64,000 nucleotides of DNA from Nitrospiraceae bacterium (GCA_020347665.1 CP070737.1:2082223-2146222); one strand, 5' to 3'. Positions 29,136 to 37,936 are shown, counted from the stretch's first letter. Numbers and translations are program-made. The notes: generated by a model not told the origin, from the letters alone.

Positions 29136-30569
29136 ATGCCCGAGTTTGTAATGCCTGATCTTGCTCCGGTTATGCCTGAAATCGTGATGACGATTCTTGC
29201 CCTTGTCACTTTGATAGCGGACATTATTTTTAAAAGAAAAGAAACACTGGCGATCTTGAGTATCGCGAGCGTTGTGCTTGTGTTTTTTGTTCTGTTCGGT
29301 ACGCCCTTCAAAACTACGTTCAATGGCATGTTCATAGCAGACGGATACAGTTTATTTTTCAAGCTCATTTTTCTGCTTAATGTAGTTCTGACGGTATTAA
29401 TTTCGATGAGATATCTTGTTATCGAGCGGGTAAATTTTGGAGAGTATTACAGTCTGATACTGTTTGCGACACTCGGGATGATGCTCATGGCATCAGCAGG
29501 CGACCTTATTGTACTGTACCTTGGTCTTGAACTTATGGCATTGAGTACGTATATCCTGGCTGGATTTATCACCTATGATATGAAGTCAAACGAAGCTGCT
29601 ATGAAGTATTTTCTCCTGGGGGCGTTTGCATCCGCATTTCTGCTGTATGGCATTTCCATGATCTATGGACTTACCGGCACAACGGACCTGAATGCAATAT
29701 CCGAATATATAATCCTCAATGGTCTTACAGCTAACCCGGTTGTGATGCTTTCGATGATACTCTTCGCAGTGGCCTTTTCTTTTAAAATAGCCGCAGTGCC
29801 CTTTCATATGTGGGCTCCTGATGCATATGAAGGAGCTCCGACATCGGTTACGGCTTTCATGTCTGTTGGTCCGAAAGCTGCTGGGTTCGCAGTCCTCGGA
29901 AGGGTTTTCCTTATCGCGTTTGGTTCGGTCAGAATGGACTGGTCTGCAGTGCTTATTCCGATAGCAATACTCACAATGGGTGTCGGCAATATCGTTGCAC
30001 TTTCACAGACCAATATCAAGAGGATGCTGGCATATTCTTCAATTGCCCATGCCGGGTATGCACTCCTCGGCATTATAGCAGGAACCGGAGAAGGACTGGC
30101 AAGTGTCATGAATTATCTGCTTATTTATGCATTCATGAATATCGGGGCTTTTGCTGTCATCATAATGCTCAGAACAGAAGGCTTTAAGGGTGATACCATA
30201 ACGGATTACGAGGGGCTTGCAAAGTCTCACCCATTGGCAGCTGCGCTTATGCTTGTCTTTATGTTTTCCCTTACCGGGATACCCCCTACTGCAGGGTTCA
30301 TGGGGAAATTGTATATATTCATGAGCGCTGTTTATGCCGGATATACGTGGCTCGTTGTTGTCGCTGTCATATTTAGTGCCATCTCGGCTTACTTTTATCT
30401 CAGAATTGTGATGTACATGTACATGCGAGAGCCAAAAGAGTCAGTGAGTCTCGCTGCAACGCCTGCCCTCGGCATTGCACTTGCCATAACAGCAGCAGCG
30501 GTCATCATCATAGGAGTTCTGCCCTCAGCAGTTGTTAGTTTTGCTCGTGCTGCTGTCGCCGGATTCTGA
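29136..30569 (+). CDS. nuoN: NADH-quinone oxidoreductase subunit N
   Basis: This 477-residue antiporter-like subunit has about 14 helices. YLGLELMALSTYILAGF, VPFHMWAPDAYEGAPTSVTAF and AYSSIAHAGYALLG are NuoN/ND2 motifs. The ATG at 29136 is preceded by AGAAGGAGGT at ideal spacing; an in-frame start 63 nt upstream has no such site. It closes the 14-gene complex I operon. No obvious terminator lies between it and the tRNA gene. Confidence 0.97.
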   Translation: MPEFVMPDLAPVMPEIVMTILALVTLIADIIFKRKETLAILSIASVVLVFFVLFGTPFKTTFNGMFIADGYSLFFKLIFLLNVVLTVLISMRYLVIERVNFGEYYSLILFATLGMMLMASAGDLIVLYLGLELMALSTYILAGFITYDMKSNEAAMKYFLLGAFASAFLLYGISMIYGLTGTTDLNAISEYIILNGLTANPVVMLSMILFAVAFSFKIAAVPFHMWAPDAYEGAPTSVTAFMSVGPKAAGFAVLGRVFLIAFGSVRMDWSAVLIPIAILTMGVGNIVALSQTNIKRMLAYSSIAHAGYALLGIIAGTGEGLASVMNYLLIYAFMNIGAFAVIIMLRTEGFKGDTITDYEGLAKSHPLAAALMLVFMFSLTGIPPTAGFMGKLYIFMSAVYAGYTWLVVVAVIFSAISAYFYLRIVMYMYMREPKESVSLAATPALGIALAITAAAVIIIGVLPSAVVSFARAAVAGF

Positions 30570-30616
30570 GCTGACAGGTTGTTTGATGTTTATGGTCTGA
30601 TCGTCTTGCGAATTTC

Positions 30617-30646
30617 TTGAAAACACCGTTATTGTTATAGTATAGT
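30617..30646 (+). promoter_or_regulatory. Promoter of tRNA-Leu
   Basis: TTGAAA (30617-30622), an 18-nt spacer and TATAGT (30641-30646) end 8 nt before the mature tRNA 5' end. The spacing fits an independent tRNA promoter. Confidence 0.6.
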
Positions 30647-30654
30647 TTTTGCGT

Positions 30655-30740
30655 GCCGAAGTGGTGGAACCTGGTAGACACGCACGGTTGAGGGCCGTGT
30701 GGGGAAACCCATGCGGGTTCGAATCCCGCCTTCGGCACCA
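30655..30740 (+). tRNA. tRNA-Leu (anticodon GAG)
   Basis: The acceptor stem GCCGAAG (30655-30661) pairs with CTTCGGC (30730-30736), and ACCA follows, so the CCA end is genome-encoded. The anticodon stem CACGG/CCGTG encloses loop TTGAGGG, giving anticodon GAG (leucine, CUC/CUU). A long variable arm (GTGGGGAAACCCATGC region) makes it class II, as expected for Leu, and GGTTCGAATCC is the T arm. Total length is 86 nt. Confidence 0.97.
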
Positions 30741-30780
30741 TACTCTGGTTTAGTGAACGATCAGCGGTTGAGGAAACGTT

Positions 30781-31128
30781 CTATCCGGGAGGCCAGAGCA
30801 TGGCTCTGCCGCCGAGCAGATGAAGATGTATATGATAGACGCTTTGACCTGCCTCGGGATTCGTATTCATGATGAGCCGGAACCCACGTTCTGCGATATT
30901 CTTTTCAACAGCTATTCTGTTTGCCACCTGAAAAAGATGTCCGATAAGGACATTATCCTCTTGTGACAGATCAAGTGTCGTCGATATGTGTTTTTTGGGA
31001 ATAACGAGTACATGCACAGGGGCCTGCGGATTTATGTCGTCAAAGGCAATAGCACGATCATCGTCAAAAATGATCCGTGCCGGTAATTTTCTCGAAAGAA
31101 TTTTACAGAAAATGCATTCTGAACTCAT
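30781..31128 (-). CDS. HIT-family nucleotide-binding protein
   Basis: This 115-residue histidine-triad protein has the active-site motif YHIHLHLLGG near the C-terminus, and an N-terminal CIFCKI that in HIT/HINT proteins can bind zinc. HINT-type enzymes hydrolyse AMP-N-linked or adenylyl substrates. Its ATG overlaps the hisE stop by 4 nt. HIT genes often sit beside hisE or hisI in bacteria, but the functional link is not established. Confidence 0.93.
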   Translation of the reverse strand: MSSECIFCKILSRKLPARIIFDDDRAIAFDDINPQAPVHVLVIPKKHISTTLDLSQEDNVLIGHLFQVANRIAVEKNIAERGFRLIMNTNPEAGQSVYHIHLHLLGGRAMLWPPG

Positions 31129-31427
31129 GTGCTGCTCCCTTGTTCGTATCGATGCTCAAGCTCCGCAAAGATATCCTGATAGGTGATTTCCTGTTCTTTC
31201 ATCAATACCATACAGTGAAACCAGAGATCTGCTATTTCGTGAATCAGTCTCACGCGATCTCCGTCCTTTGAAGCCATAATGACTTCAGTCGATTCTTCAC
31301 CGATCTTTTTCAGTATCTCATCCCTCCCTTTGGCGAACAGATGAGACACATATGAATGATCTGACGGACTACGCCTTCTTTCGGCAATAATGTTCTGAAT
31401 ATCGTCAAGAATCATCTTGTTTTCCAT
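31125..31427 (-). CDS. hisE: Phosphoribosyl-ATP pyrophosphatase
   Basis: This protein of about 100 residues has the MazG-like all-alpha fold: [25 protein letters not shown] carries the metal-binding glutamates (ExxE), followed by [14 protein letters not shown]. It hydrolyses PR-ATP to PR-AMP, the second step of histidine synthesis. The start is not certain: the ATG at 31427 has AGAAG six nt upstream, 31433 is possible, and the longer reading back to 31568 runs deep into hisI and is rejected. It overlaps hisI by about 23 nt. Confidence 0.9.
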   Translation of the reverse strand: MENKMILDDIQNIIAERRRSPSDHSYVSHLFAKGRDEILKKIGEESTEVIMASKDGDRVRLIHEIADLWFHCMVLMKEQEITYQDIFAELEHRYEQGSST

Positions 31428-31788
31428 AAACATCTTCTGCGGAGAAGACTTCATCCGAAATAGTGTGTCCCTGAATATCTGTGAAAAAGCATGACCGATG
31501 ACCGGTATGACACGCGCCGGGGCCTTTCTGTTTAACCCGAATAAGAATCGTATCTTTATCACAGTCATACAAAATCGTTTTTACCTCCTGAACGTGACCT
31601 GATGTCTCGCCTTTTTTCCACATTTTTTTGCGGGATCGTGACCAGAAGTGCGTATAACCGGACGAACGAGTCTTTTCCAGAGACTCCCTGTTCATATATG
31701 CCATCATGAGTACCTCATTCGTGTCGGCATCCTGTATGATGGCGGGTATAAGGCCGTTGCTATTGAATGTAAGATCGGATTTGTTCAT
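31405..31788 (-). CDS. hisI: Phosphoribosyl-AMP cyclohydrolase
   Basis: This 127-residue enzyme opens the adenine ring of PR-AMP, the third histidine step. Signature segments are [34 protein letters not shown] with zinc/magnesium ligands, DCDKDT, and the C-terminal CHTGHRSCF with metal-binding cysteines. It lies between the adenosine-specific kinase-like gene (15 nt) and hisE (overlap), so histidine steps 2 and 3 are encoded as separate overlapping genes rather than a fusion. Confidence 0.96.
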   Translation of the reverse strand: MNKSDLTFNSNGLIPAIIQDADTNEVLMMAYMNRESLEKTRSSGYTHFWSRSRKKMWKKGETSGHVQEVKTILYDCDKDTILIRVKQKGPGACHTGHRSCFFTDIQGHTISDEVFSAEDVYGKQDDS

Positions 31789-31803
31789 TTCTGTACAACA
31801 CCT

Positions 31804-32286
31804 TTACAATTTATAGCCGATTTTTCTCAGAAAATCTTTCCGGTGCGCTTTATCCTCGGGCGTTTCAATACCTCTGGGAGCAAAACCGTCGATAACTCCC
31901 ATTATACCCTTACCCTGGTCTGTTTCTGCAACAATAACATCGACAGGATTTGCCGTGGCACAGAAGACCCTGCAGACTTCCGGACAGTTCTTTATCTGAT
32001 TAAGGATGTTGATTGGAAAGGCGTTTTGTAGCAAAATGCAAAATACGTGTCCAGCGCCAATATTCTGAAGGTTGCAGACGCACTGTGACACAAGTCCACT
32101 ATCATTGCCTTCGGTACGTATGAGACACGGGCCTGAAGCCTCGGTGAACGCCAGGCCGAACTGGGCCTGTGGTATCGTTGTTGCTATAATTTCATACAGA
32201 TCTTCAGCGGTCTTGATGAAATGTGTCTGTCCAAGAATGATATTGCATTCCTCGGGTATTTCGATTTTAACCGTTCTGAACTCCAT
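31804..32286 (-). CDS. Adenosine-specific kinase family protein (DUF355 type)
   Basis: This 160-residue protein resembles the small adenosine-specific kinase family (PF04008) first described from archaea: CATANPVDVIVAETDQGKGIMGVIDG followed by PRGIETPED is the family signature. It would transfer phosphate to adenosine or bind a nucleotide; activity in bacteria is poorly characterised. GGGAGG precedes the ATG. It is the first gene of the minus-strand run towards hisI, hisE and the HIT gene, all of which handle adenine nucleotides. Confidence 0.82.
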   Translation of the reverse strand: MEFRTVKIEIPEECNIILGQTHFIKTAEDLYEIIATTIPQAQFGLAFTEASGPCLIRTEGNDSGLVSQCVCNLQNIGAGHVFCILLQNAFPINILNQIKNCPEVCRVFCATANPVDVIVAETDQGKGIMGVIDGFAPRGIETPEDKAHRKDFLRKIGYKL

Positions 32287-32397
32287 CAGTTTCCTCCCTT
32301 ATGAATAAGTAGTAACTTTTTATGTTTTAGAGTACATTATTCTTAGCTCATTCAGGTAATTGTTATATGCTATAATGAAAATATTTTTTTTCTAAAG

Positions 32398-32961
32398 ATG
32401 TCAAGCTTTAAATTTCATAGAGCGTTCGTGAGCATAATTGTTGTTATGTTTTGTGTGTTCCCGGCACGGGCGCAAGGACAGTCTGTTGAAGACTTTAGTG
32501 TGAAAACCGATAACAACAGTATTGTTGTCTCTTTTTCACTTGCTCTGAACCATAAAAACGCTCAAGAAATTAAACAGGGACTGGACAAGGATATACGATT
32601 TTATGTAGATCTGTTTCGGGTATGGAAAGTGTGGCCTGATGAATTCGTTCTTGGGAAAAAATATTTGAGAACACTAAAATCAGATCCGATCAAGAAGGAA
32701 CATGTTGCATCGTCGAATGATGGCAGCATCATAATAGAAAAACGATTCAGATCCCTGGAATCAATGCTTGACTGGTCTTTGTCTGTCAATGACCTCCAAC
32801 TTACCAATACCGAGGATCTGGAGCCCGGATCGTACTTTGTCAAGGTTACAATAGAGTCAAGAGTGAGAAATCTCCCCCCGGTGATCGGCTATCTGTTTAT
32901 TTTTCTCCCCGAAAATGAATTTAAGATTGAAAAGAAATCTTCTCGGTTCTTGTTGGAATGA
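32398..32961 (+). CDS. DUF4390 domain protein
   Basis: This 187-residue exported protein has a signal peptide at about 1-25 (cleavage after PARA) and a predicted beta-rich domain with LYVD/FRVW-type segments typical of DUF4390. The family is usually found just upstream of NtrY-like kinases, as here, where its stop overlaps the kinase start (4 nt). Its function is unknown; it may modulate the kinase in the periplasm. A TATAAT at 32371-32376 and AAAG before the ATG support the start. Confidence 0.8.
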   Translation: MSSFKFHRAFVSIIVVMFCVFPARAQGQSVEDFSVKTDNNSIVVSFSLALNHKNAQEIKQGLDKDIRFYVDLFRVWKVWPDEFVLGKKYLRTLKSDPIKKEHVASSNDGSIIIEKRFRSLESMLDWSLSVNDLQLTNTEDLEPGSYFVKVTIESRVRNLPPVIGYLFIFLPENEFKIEKKSSRFLLE

Positions 32962-34970
32962 TGAAAATGAAAAATCTTCGCTTTATAATGCTGCTCCTGG
33001 CAATAACGGTCTTTGTCGTTCTGTTGTTTGGAATAGAAATATACTTCATGCGGATCGAAAACATTCCCTTTATGACAAAGCTTATTCTGTTTGTGCTGCT
33101 CAACTTGAACATTGTCGCTCTCCTCACACTGGTTTTCTTTATAGGCAAGAGTCTGATGAAAATCTACCTGGAGAGAAAACATAGGATTCTCGGGTATAAG
33201 TTCAAAACAAAATTTGTTGTCGTTCTGGTTATTCTTACCCTTATTCCGTCGATCTTTCTCTTCGTTGTTTCCAGTGGTATCGTTACAAAATTTTTCGACA
33301 GATGGTTTGATCCCCAGATAAAACAACCGCTCAATCAGTCGATTGAGATTGCGATGTCTGCCTATGAAATGCAGAGACAGCAGACATTGCTCTACGCAGA
33401 GGCTATTGTGGCAGGGAAAGCTGTTCCGGATAACTTAACGGTTACCGTTATGAAAGACATGCCCGCAGATGCATCCGAAACGGTTAAGGCGGGTTTTGAA
33501 GGAAAGGCTGATACCGAAGTCATAACAGGAGAGGAAGGCGATATCATACGAGCGGTCGTTCCCAAGTACAGGAGAGGAAGACAGAGAGGTATTGTTATTG
33601 TCGAGTCCTTTGTCAGTAAGAGTATCAGTGAGAATGCTGAGGCAATACGGGAAGCCTATCAGAATTATATGGCTCTCGAGTCATGGAAGACCCCGATTAA
33701 AATAAATTATCTCCTTGTATTAAGTTTTTTTACTCTCTTGATTGTATTTACTGCTTTCTGGGCAGCGCTTCGGATATCACGGGGCATTATAGATCCGGTT
33801 CAGATGCTGGTTCAGTCGACTGAAGAAGTGGCGAATGGCAACCTGGATGTAGCTATTAATATTGATAGAGATGATGAAATAGGACAGCTGGTGAATTCAT
33901 TTAATAATATGGTTAAAGGGTTAAAGGAAGGGTACAGAAGTCAATATGTGATTGAGAAGATAATTGAGAACATCAACTCCGGCGTAATATCCCTTGATCC
34001 TTCAAGTCATATACTCATAATTAATTCAGCTGCATGTAAAATTCTTGATGTAGCTCCGGAGGATATTGTGAACAAACACTATTCCGAACTGGTTGCCAGG
34101 CTGGGCTCTGAAGAACTGGCAGGAGCTATCAAAACCATCAATATACGGGATTTCAAAAGACTTGAAAAAGAATTCAGAGTTACTATCGGTGATCGTCAGG
34201 TACTCCTGAAGATTTTCATTACCAGTCTGAGAGACAGGAAGAACTTTCTTGGTACCCTGGTTGTTTTTGATGACCTGACGGAAGTGGTGAGGGCCCAAAA
34301 GGCAATGGTGTGGCAAGAGGTTGCGCGACGAATTGCCCATGAAATAAAGAATCCTCTGACACCCATAAAACTGTCGACCGAGCATATGATAAAAAAGTGG
34401 CAAAATAGGGATAATGATTTTGATCAGGGATTTGAAAGATCGACAAAAACCATTATCAAGGAAGTCGAGAGCCTGAAAAGACTGGTTGATGAATTTTCCC
34501 GTTTCGGCAAAATGCCTGCGATCAATAAATCTCCCGCTTTGCTGTCTTCCATAGTGGATATAGTGGTTAATCTGTATAAGGATTATAAAGATCTGGATAT
34601 ACAGGTATCGGTCCAGGGGGATGAACCGACTGTTGAAATTGATTCCGAACAGTTTAAAAGGGTTATCATAAACATCGTGGAGAACGCCATACAGGCTATG
34701 CAGAGTAAGGGGAAGATTGATATAGCTATACGACATGATATATCATTTAACCGGCTTTATATTGATATTGCAGATAATGGTCCCGGAATCAAGAAAGACG
34801 ACAAAGATAAATTATTCGTCCCGTACTTCTCTACAAGAAAAGATGGTACGGGTTTGGGGCTTGCCATCGCCAGTAGAGTTGTAACGGAGCACGCAGGCAC
34901 CATAAAAATAAGGGATAACAAGCCGACAGGGACGCTTTTTACGATTGAACTCCCTCTGAAGGAAGGGTAA
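32958..34970 (+). CDS. NtrY-like membrane sensor histidine kinase
   Basis: This 670-residue kinase has two N-terminal helices (about 9-28 and 36-58), a third at about 85-108, an extracytoplasmic region of about 145 residues, a TM at about 255-275, then HAMP, PAS (about 335-440), HisKA with phospho-His in RRIAHEIKNPLTPIKLS, and HATPase (N box [22 protein letters not shown]). The order matches NtrY. NtrY/NtrX pairs respond to nitrogen, redox or envelope signals in different bacteria. It is directly followed by ntrX with no gap. Confidence 0.92.
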   Translation: MMKMKNLRFIMLLLAITVFVVLLFGIEIYFMRIENIPFMTKLILFVLLNLNIVALLTLVFFIGKSLMKIYLERKHRILGYKFKTKFVVVLVILTLIPSIFLFVVSSGIVTKFFDRWFDPQIKQPLNQSIEIAMSAYEMQRQQTLLYAEAIVAGKAVPDNLTVTVMKDMPADASETVKAGFEGKADTEVITGEEGDIIRAVVPKYRRGRQRGIVIVESFVSKSISENAEAIREAYQNYMALESWKTPIKINYLLVLSFFTLLIVFTAFWAALRISRGIIDPVQMLVQSTEEVANGNLDVAINIDRDDEIGQLVNSFNNMVKGLKEGYRSQYVIEKIIENINSGVISLDPSSHILIINSAACKILDVAPEDIVNKHYSELVARLGSEELAGAIKTINIRDFKRLEKEFRVTIGDRQVLLKIFITSLRDRKNFLGTLVVFDDLTEVVRAQKAMVWQEVARRIAHEIKNPLTPIKLSTEHMIKKWQNRDNDFDQGFERSTKTIIKEVESLKRLVDEFSRFGKMPAINKSPALLSSIVDIVVNLYKDYKDLDIQVSVQGDEPTVEIDSEQFKRVIINIVENAIQAMQSKGKIDIAIRHDISFNRLYIDIADNGPGIKKDDKDKLFVPYFSTRKDGTGLGLAIASRVVTEHAGTIKIRDNKPTGTLFTIELPLKEG

Positions 34971-36314
34971 ATGTCAAAAGATGTCGTATTGATCGTTGAT
35001 GACGAGGAAGGCATAAGAGGAACACTGTCCGGCATTTTTGCTGATGAAGGATTTGAACCTTTTACTGTTGCTTCAGGTGAGGACGCCATACGGGTTGTCA
35101 GGGAAGCATCGCCTGATATCGTACTTCTCGATGTTTGGCTATCAGGGATGGATGGCATTCAGACCATGGAAGAATTGAGAGAAATTGATCGGGAACTTCC
35201 CATAATTATGATATCCGGACATGCCAACGTTGAGCTCGCTGTGAAAGCTACGAAAATAGGCGCATACGATTTCCTTGAAAAACCGTTATCTATGGAGAAG
35301 GTATTACTGACGGTCAATAGGGCTCTGGAAAAAAGGAATCTGGAAATTGAAAATAAAGCACTTCGACAAAACCTTATAAAACAATGGAAGCTGGTAGGTG
35401 ATTCTCCGAAGATATGGCAATTGAAGAAGGAGATTGATATGGCCGCTGCAAGCAACGGTAGGGTGCTGATCCTTGGGGAAAGCGGTTCCGGGAAAGAACT
35501 TGTCGGCCACCTTCTCCATGAGGGGAGTTCCCGGGCCGACAAATCGTTTATTGAAGTAAACTGTGCGGCCATACCCCAGGAATTGATCGAAAGTGAATTG
35601 TTTGGACATGAAAAAGGTTCATTTACCGGAGCTTTTGAAAAGAAAAAGGGCAAATTTGAACTTGCTGATGGCGGAACGCTTTTTCTGGATGAAATTGGCG
35701 ACATGTCTCTCCAGACACAGTCAAAAGTATTACGGGTCATCGAAACTCAGGAATTCCAGCGTGTAGGCGGCAGTAAGAACATTAAAGTTGATGTGCGAAT
35801 AATATCTGCAACAAACAAGGATCTCAAAGAAGAGGTTTCGAAAGGACAATTCAGGGAAGATCTTTTTTTCAGATTGAATGTTATACCAATCAAAATTCCC
35901 GCGTTAAGGGAAAGAACAGAAGATATCCCTTCCCTCGTAAAACATTTTCTTGATATGTTTGCTGTTGAATACAAGCAGCAATCAAAAGAAGTGTCATCTG
36001 AAACCATGAATGCTCTTATGAGCCATTCATGGCCCGGCAATATCCGTGAACTAAAAAATGTTCTTGAACGGCTTGTTATCATGACACCATCAAAGACTAT
36101 TACCCATGGCGATTTTTTTGCCTTTGATTCATCAGGAGCTGATTATTTTTCCTGCAGTAAGCTTAAGGAAGCACGTGAGGCATTCGAAAAGGACTTTATT
36201 ATAGCGAAGCTAAAAGAAAATGCGTGGAATATCTCAAAGACGGCCGAACTGCTTGACATGGAAAGAAGTAATCTTCATCGTAAAATCAAAGTATATAATA
36301 TCAAAATACCGTAA
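34971..36314 (+). CDS. NtrX-like sigma-54 response regulator
   Basis: This 447-residue regulator has a receiver (D54 in VLLDVWLSG), an AAA+ domain (Walker A GESGSGKE, Walker B GTLFLDEIGD) and a Fis-type HTH (NISKTAELLDMERSNLH). The sigma-54 contact loop reads GSFTGA, with Ser in place of the usual Ala; this substitution occurs in NtrX-type proteins and may alter sigma-54 engagement. Its ATG immediately follows the kinase stop, so the two form a cognate pair. Confidence 0.93.
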   Translation: MSKDVVLIVDDEEGIRGTLSGIFADEGFEPFTVASGEDAIRVVREASPDIVLLDVWLSGMDGIQTMEELREIDRELPIIMISGHANVELAVKATKIGAYDFLEKPLSMEKVLLTVNRALEKRNLEIENKALRQNLIKQWKLVGDSPKIWQLKKEIDMAAASNGRVLILGESGSGKELVGHLLHEGSSRADKSFIEVNCAAIPQELIESELFGHEKGSFTGAFEKKKGKFELADGGTLFLDEIGDMSLQTQSKVLRVIETQEFQRVGGSKNIKVDVRIISATNKDLKEEVSKGQFREDLFFRLNVIPIKIPALRERTEDIPSLVKHFLDMFAVEYKQQSKEVSSETMNALMSHSWPGNIRELKNVLERLVIMTPSKTITHGDFFAFDSSGADYFSCSKLKEAREAFEKDFIIAKLKENAWNISKTAELLDMERSNLHRKIKVYNIKIP

Positions 36315-36380
36315 AGAGACGTTCTCTTCTTTTCTGTAAAATATATATACTTCCCAGAGCAATGTGTTACAATTTACCTC

Positions 36381-37325
36381 ATGAAGAAATATAAACCGGT
36401 TTCTTTTAAATCAGTGCGATCATATTCTTTGCATGACAGGAACAGCAAGATATCCATAACGTCGTTTGCCGGGATACCGCAAAAGGGTGATAGCGTTCAG
36501 ACTTTTTTTGATAAGCTCCCGGATGTGCTCGCGGCAGGTGATTTCAGGGCAGTTGTAAAGTCAATTATTTCTGCCCGAAAGAAACAGCGTCCGGTTGTTC
36601 TTGGTATGGGTGCTCATCCGATAAAACTTGGTCTCTCTCCGATTATTATCGAATTAATGAGAAAAAAGTTGGTAACAGCACTTGCTACCAACGGTGCCTG
36701 TGCTGTCCATGATTTTGAAATATCAGCAGCCGGTCATACGTCAGAGGATGTTGCGTCAGGGCTTTCTGACGGGTCTTTTGGCATGGCCAGGGACACGGGC
36801 AGGGGGCTGAACCAGGCAATCAATAGAGGAGTAAAGAAGGGAAATGGTATTGGCAGGGCTATTGGAGAATATATCTGTAAAAGCAGATTGCCGTTTAAGG
36901 ACAGGAGTCTCTATGCACATGCCTTTTCCCTTGATATTCCCGTGACAGTGCATGTTGCAATAGGAACCGATATTATTCATATGCATCCGGAGGCTGACGG
37001 TTCGGCGACAGGGAAAGGAAGCTTGCAGGATTTCAAATTACTCGTATCAGTTATTTCCGACCTTGAAAATGGCGTTTATGTCAATCTTGGCTCAGCGGTC
37101 ATACTTCCTGAAGTATTTATCAAGGCCTTGAATGTTGCCAGAAACCTTGGACATGTGATTGAACGTATTACTACGGTGAACATGGATTTTATGCAACAGT
37201 ACAGACCACATGAGAATGTCCTGAAAAGACCAACGATGCACAAAGGAAAGAGCTATGCCCTCACCGGTCATCACGAAATTATGTTCCCCCTTGTTGCGGC
37301 TGCAGTTATCGAGGGATTGCAGTGA
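36381..37325 (+). CDS. Conserved protein of unknown function (possibly deoxyhypusine-synthase-like fold)
   Basis: I do not recognise this 314-residue protein with certainty. It has VVLGMGAHPIKLGLSPIIIE, ALATNGACAVHDFEISAAG and IGTDIIHMHPEADG, which suggest a nucleotide-binding Rossmann-type enzyme; the ATNGA..HD segment is reminiscent of deoxyhypusine-synthase-like proteins. No transmembrane segment is apparent. TGTTACAAT (36365-36373) lies 7 nt before the ATG and there is no ribosome-binding site, so it may have its own leaderless transcript. Its stop overlaps the start of the ferredoxin gene, implying a shared function. Confidence 0.6.
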   Translation: MKKYKPVSFKSVRSYSLHDRNSKISITSFAGIPQKGDSVQTFFDKLPDVLAAGDFRAVVKSIISARKKQRPVVLGMGAHPIKLGLSPIIIELMRKKLVTALATNGACAVHDFEISAAGHTSEDVASGLSDGSFGMARDTGRGLNQAINRGVKKGNGIGRAIGEYICKSRLPFKDRSLYAHAFSLDIPVTVHVAIGTDIIHMHPEADGSATGKGSLQDFKLLVSVISDLENGVYVNLGSAVILPEVFIKALNVARNLGHVIERITTVNMDFMQQYRPHENVLKRPTMHKGKSYALTGHHEIMFPLVAAAVIEGLQ

Positions 37326-37513
37326 ATGTTGTTGTAGACCAGGAGATATGCATCGGCTGTGGAGCATGTGAAGAGATTTGTCCGGCTGTATTTCATCTGA
37401 ACGAAACTGTGGGAAAATCAGAGGTAATCGATCCTGAAGCCTGTGAGTTTGTTGGATGTTGTGAAGCAGCAGAAGAAAACTGTCCTGTAGAAGCGATCAC
37501 TATCGAGGAATAA
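37322..37513 (+). CDS. 4Fe-4S ferredoxin
   Basis: This 63-residue single-cluster ferredoxin of the Fer4_15 / P. furiosus type has the cluster motif CIGCGACEEICP and a later cysteine in ENCPVEAI, with an additional GCC near residue 48. The start is GTG overlapping the TGA of the upstream gene (GTGA). It probably supplies or accepts electrons for a low-potential enzyme; the gene overlap suggests the 36.4-kb protein as partner. Confidence 0.92.
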   Translation: MNVVVDQEICIGCGACEEICPAVFHLNETVGKSEVIDPEACEFVGCCEAAEENCPVEAITIEE

Positions 37514-37563
37514 CCTTTCTTTTCTTATCCAGACGATAATCAAGCGTCTCTGTATCCGCTGGT

Positions 37564-37668
37564 AAAATAAAAGGCCCTCTTGAGAGGGCCTTTATCCAGA
37601 GGGCGGGGGATCGGGGAAACGCCCTCGGAAAACCTATGCGTGATGGAGGGTTAAATATCCGCATAGGC
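37564..37668 (-). ncRNA. Candidate three-hairpin small RNA with C-rich loops
   Basis: Read on the minus strand, this segment starts about 7 nt after a TATAAT box and folds into three hairpins. H1 is CCTATGCG/CGCATAGG (37667-37660 with 37640-37633) with a 19-nt loop containing ACCCTCC. H2 is GAGGGCG/CGCCCTC (37626-37620 with 37605-37599) with loop TTTCCCCGATCCCC. H3 is the terminator GGCCCTC-TCAA-GAGGGCC followed by TTTTATTTT. No ORF is present. CCCTCC and CCCC in exposed loops resemble anti-Shine-Dalgarno sRNAs, which would make it a post-transcriptional repressor; this is inference. The terminator may also stop the ferredoxin transcript from the other side. Confidence 0.6.
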
Positions 37669-37674
37669 GATTTT

Positions 37675-37704
37675 ATTATACAAAAATAACCTGTGAATAA
37701 ACAA
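37675..37704 (-). promoter_or_regulatory. Promoter of the candidate small RNA
   Basis: On the minus strand TTGTTT (37704-37699), an 18-nt spacer and a consensus TATAAT (37680-37675, preceded by TG) point to a start near 37668, exactly where hairpin 1 begins. Confidence 0.6.
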
Positions 37705-37936
37705 GATACGCAAAGACATAAAAAATAAAAACAGCACACTATCATCGAATGTCCGGAGCGAGGGAAACGCTATTAAAGACTCATCACATTTATGTGCGTG
37801 CGGAGCCATGCGCAGTTTGTCATCTGGATTTCGGGAAATACTTTGAGGTACTATACCTTGTGATTCTGAATTTTTTCTGTAATCTTTGTATAATCAGGAT
37901 AAAGAGGGATAAAGGTCTTGCGATATTTACCGTGAA
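37705..37936 (+). other. Non-coding leader before the GGDEF gene
   Basis: About 230 bases hold no accepted gene. A TATAAT at 37889-37894 (with TTG just upstream) is the likely -10 of the diguanylate cyclase gene, about 42 nt before its ATG; no good -35 was found. A 63-codon frame here contains a chance CAVCH and is not considered real. Confidence 0.45.

Noticed and set aside
28502-29368. 288-codon frame on the minus strand
   Set aside because: It is antisense to nuoM and nuoN, which are fully supported by family motifs. It has no domain, signal or ribosome-binding site.
31428-31568. Upstream extension of hisE
   Set aside because: It would overlap hisI by 164 nt and adds residues with no HisE homology.
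37599-37667. Cyclic-di-GMP riboswitch (GEMM) upstream of the GGDEF gene
   Set aside because: The two hairpins lack the GEMM core sequence and tetraloop/receptor. Promoter and terminator signals point to an independent minus-strand RNA instead.
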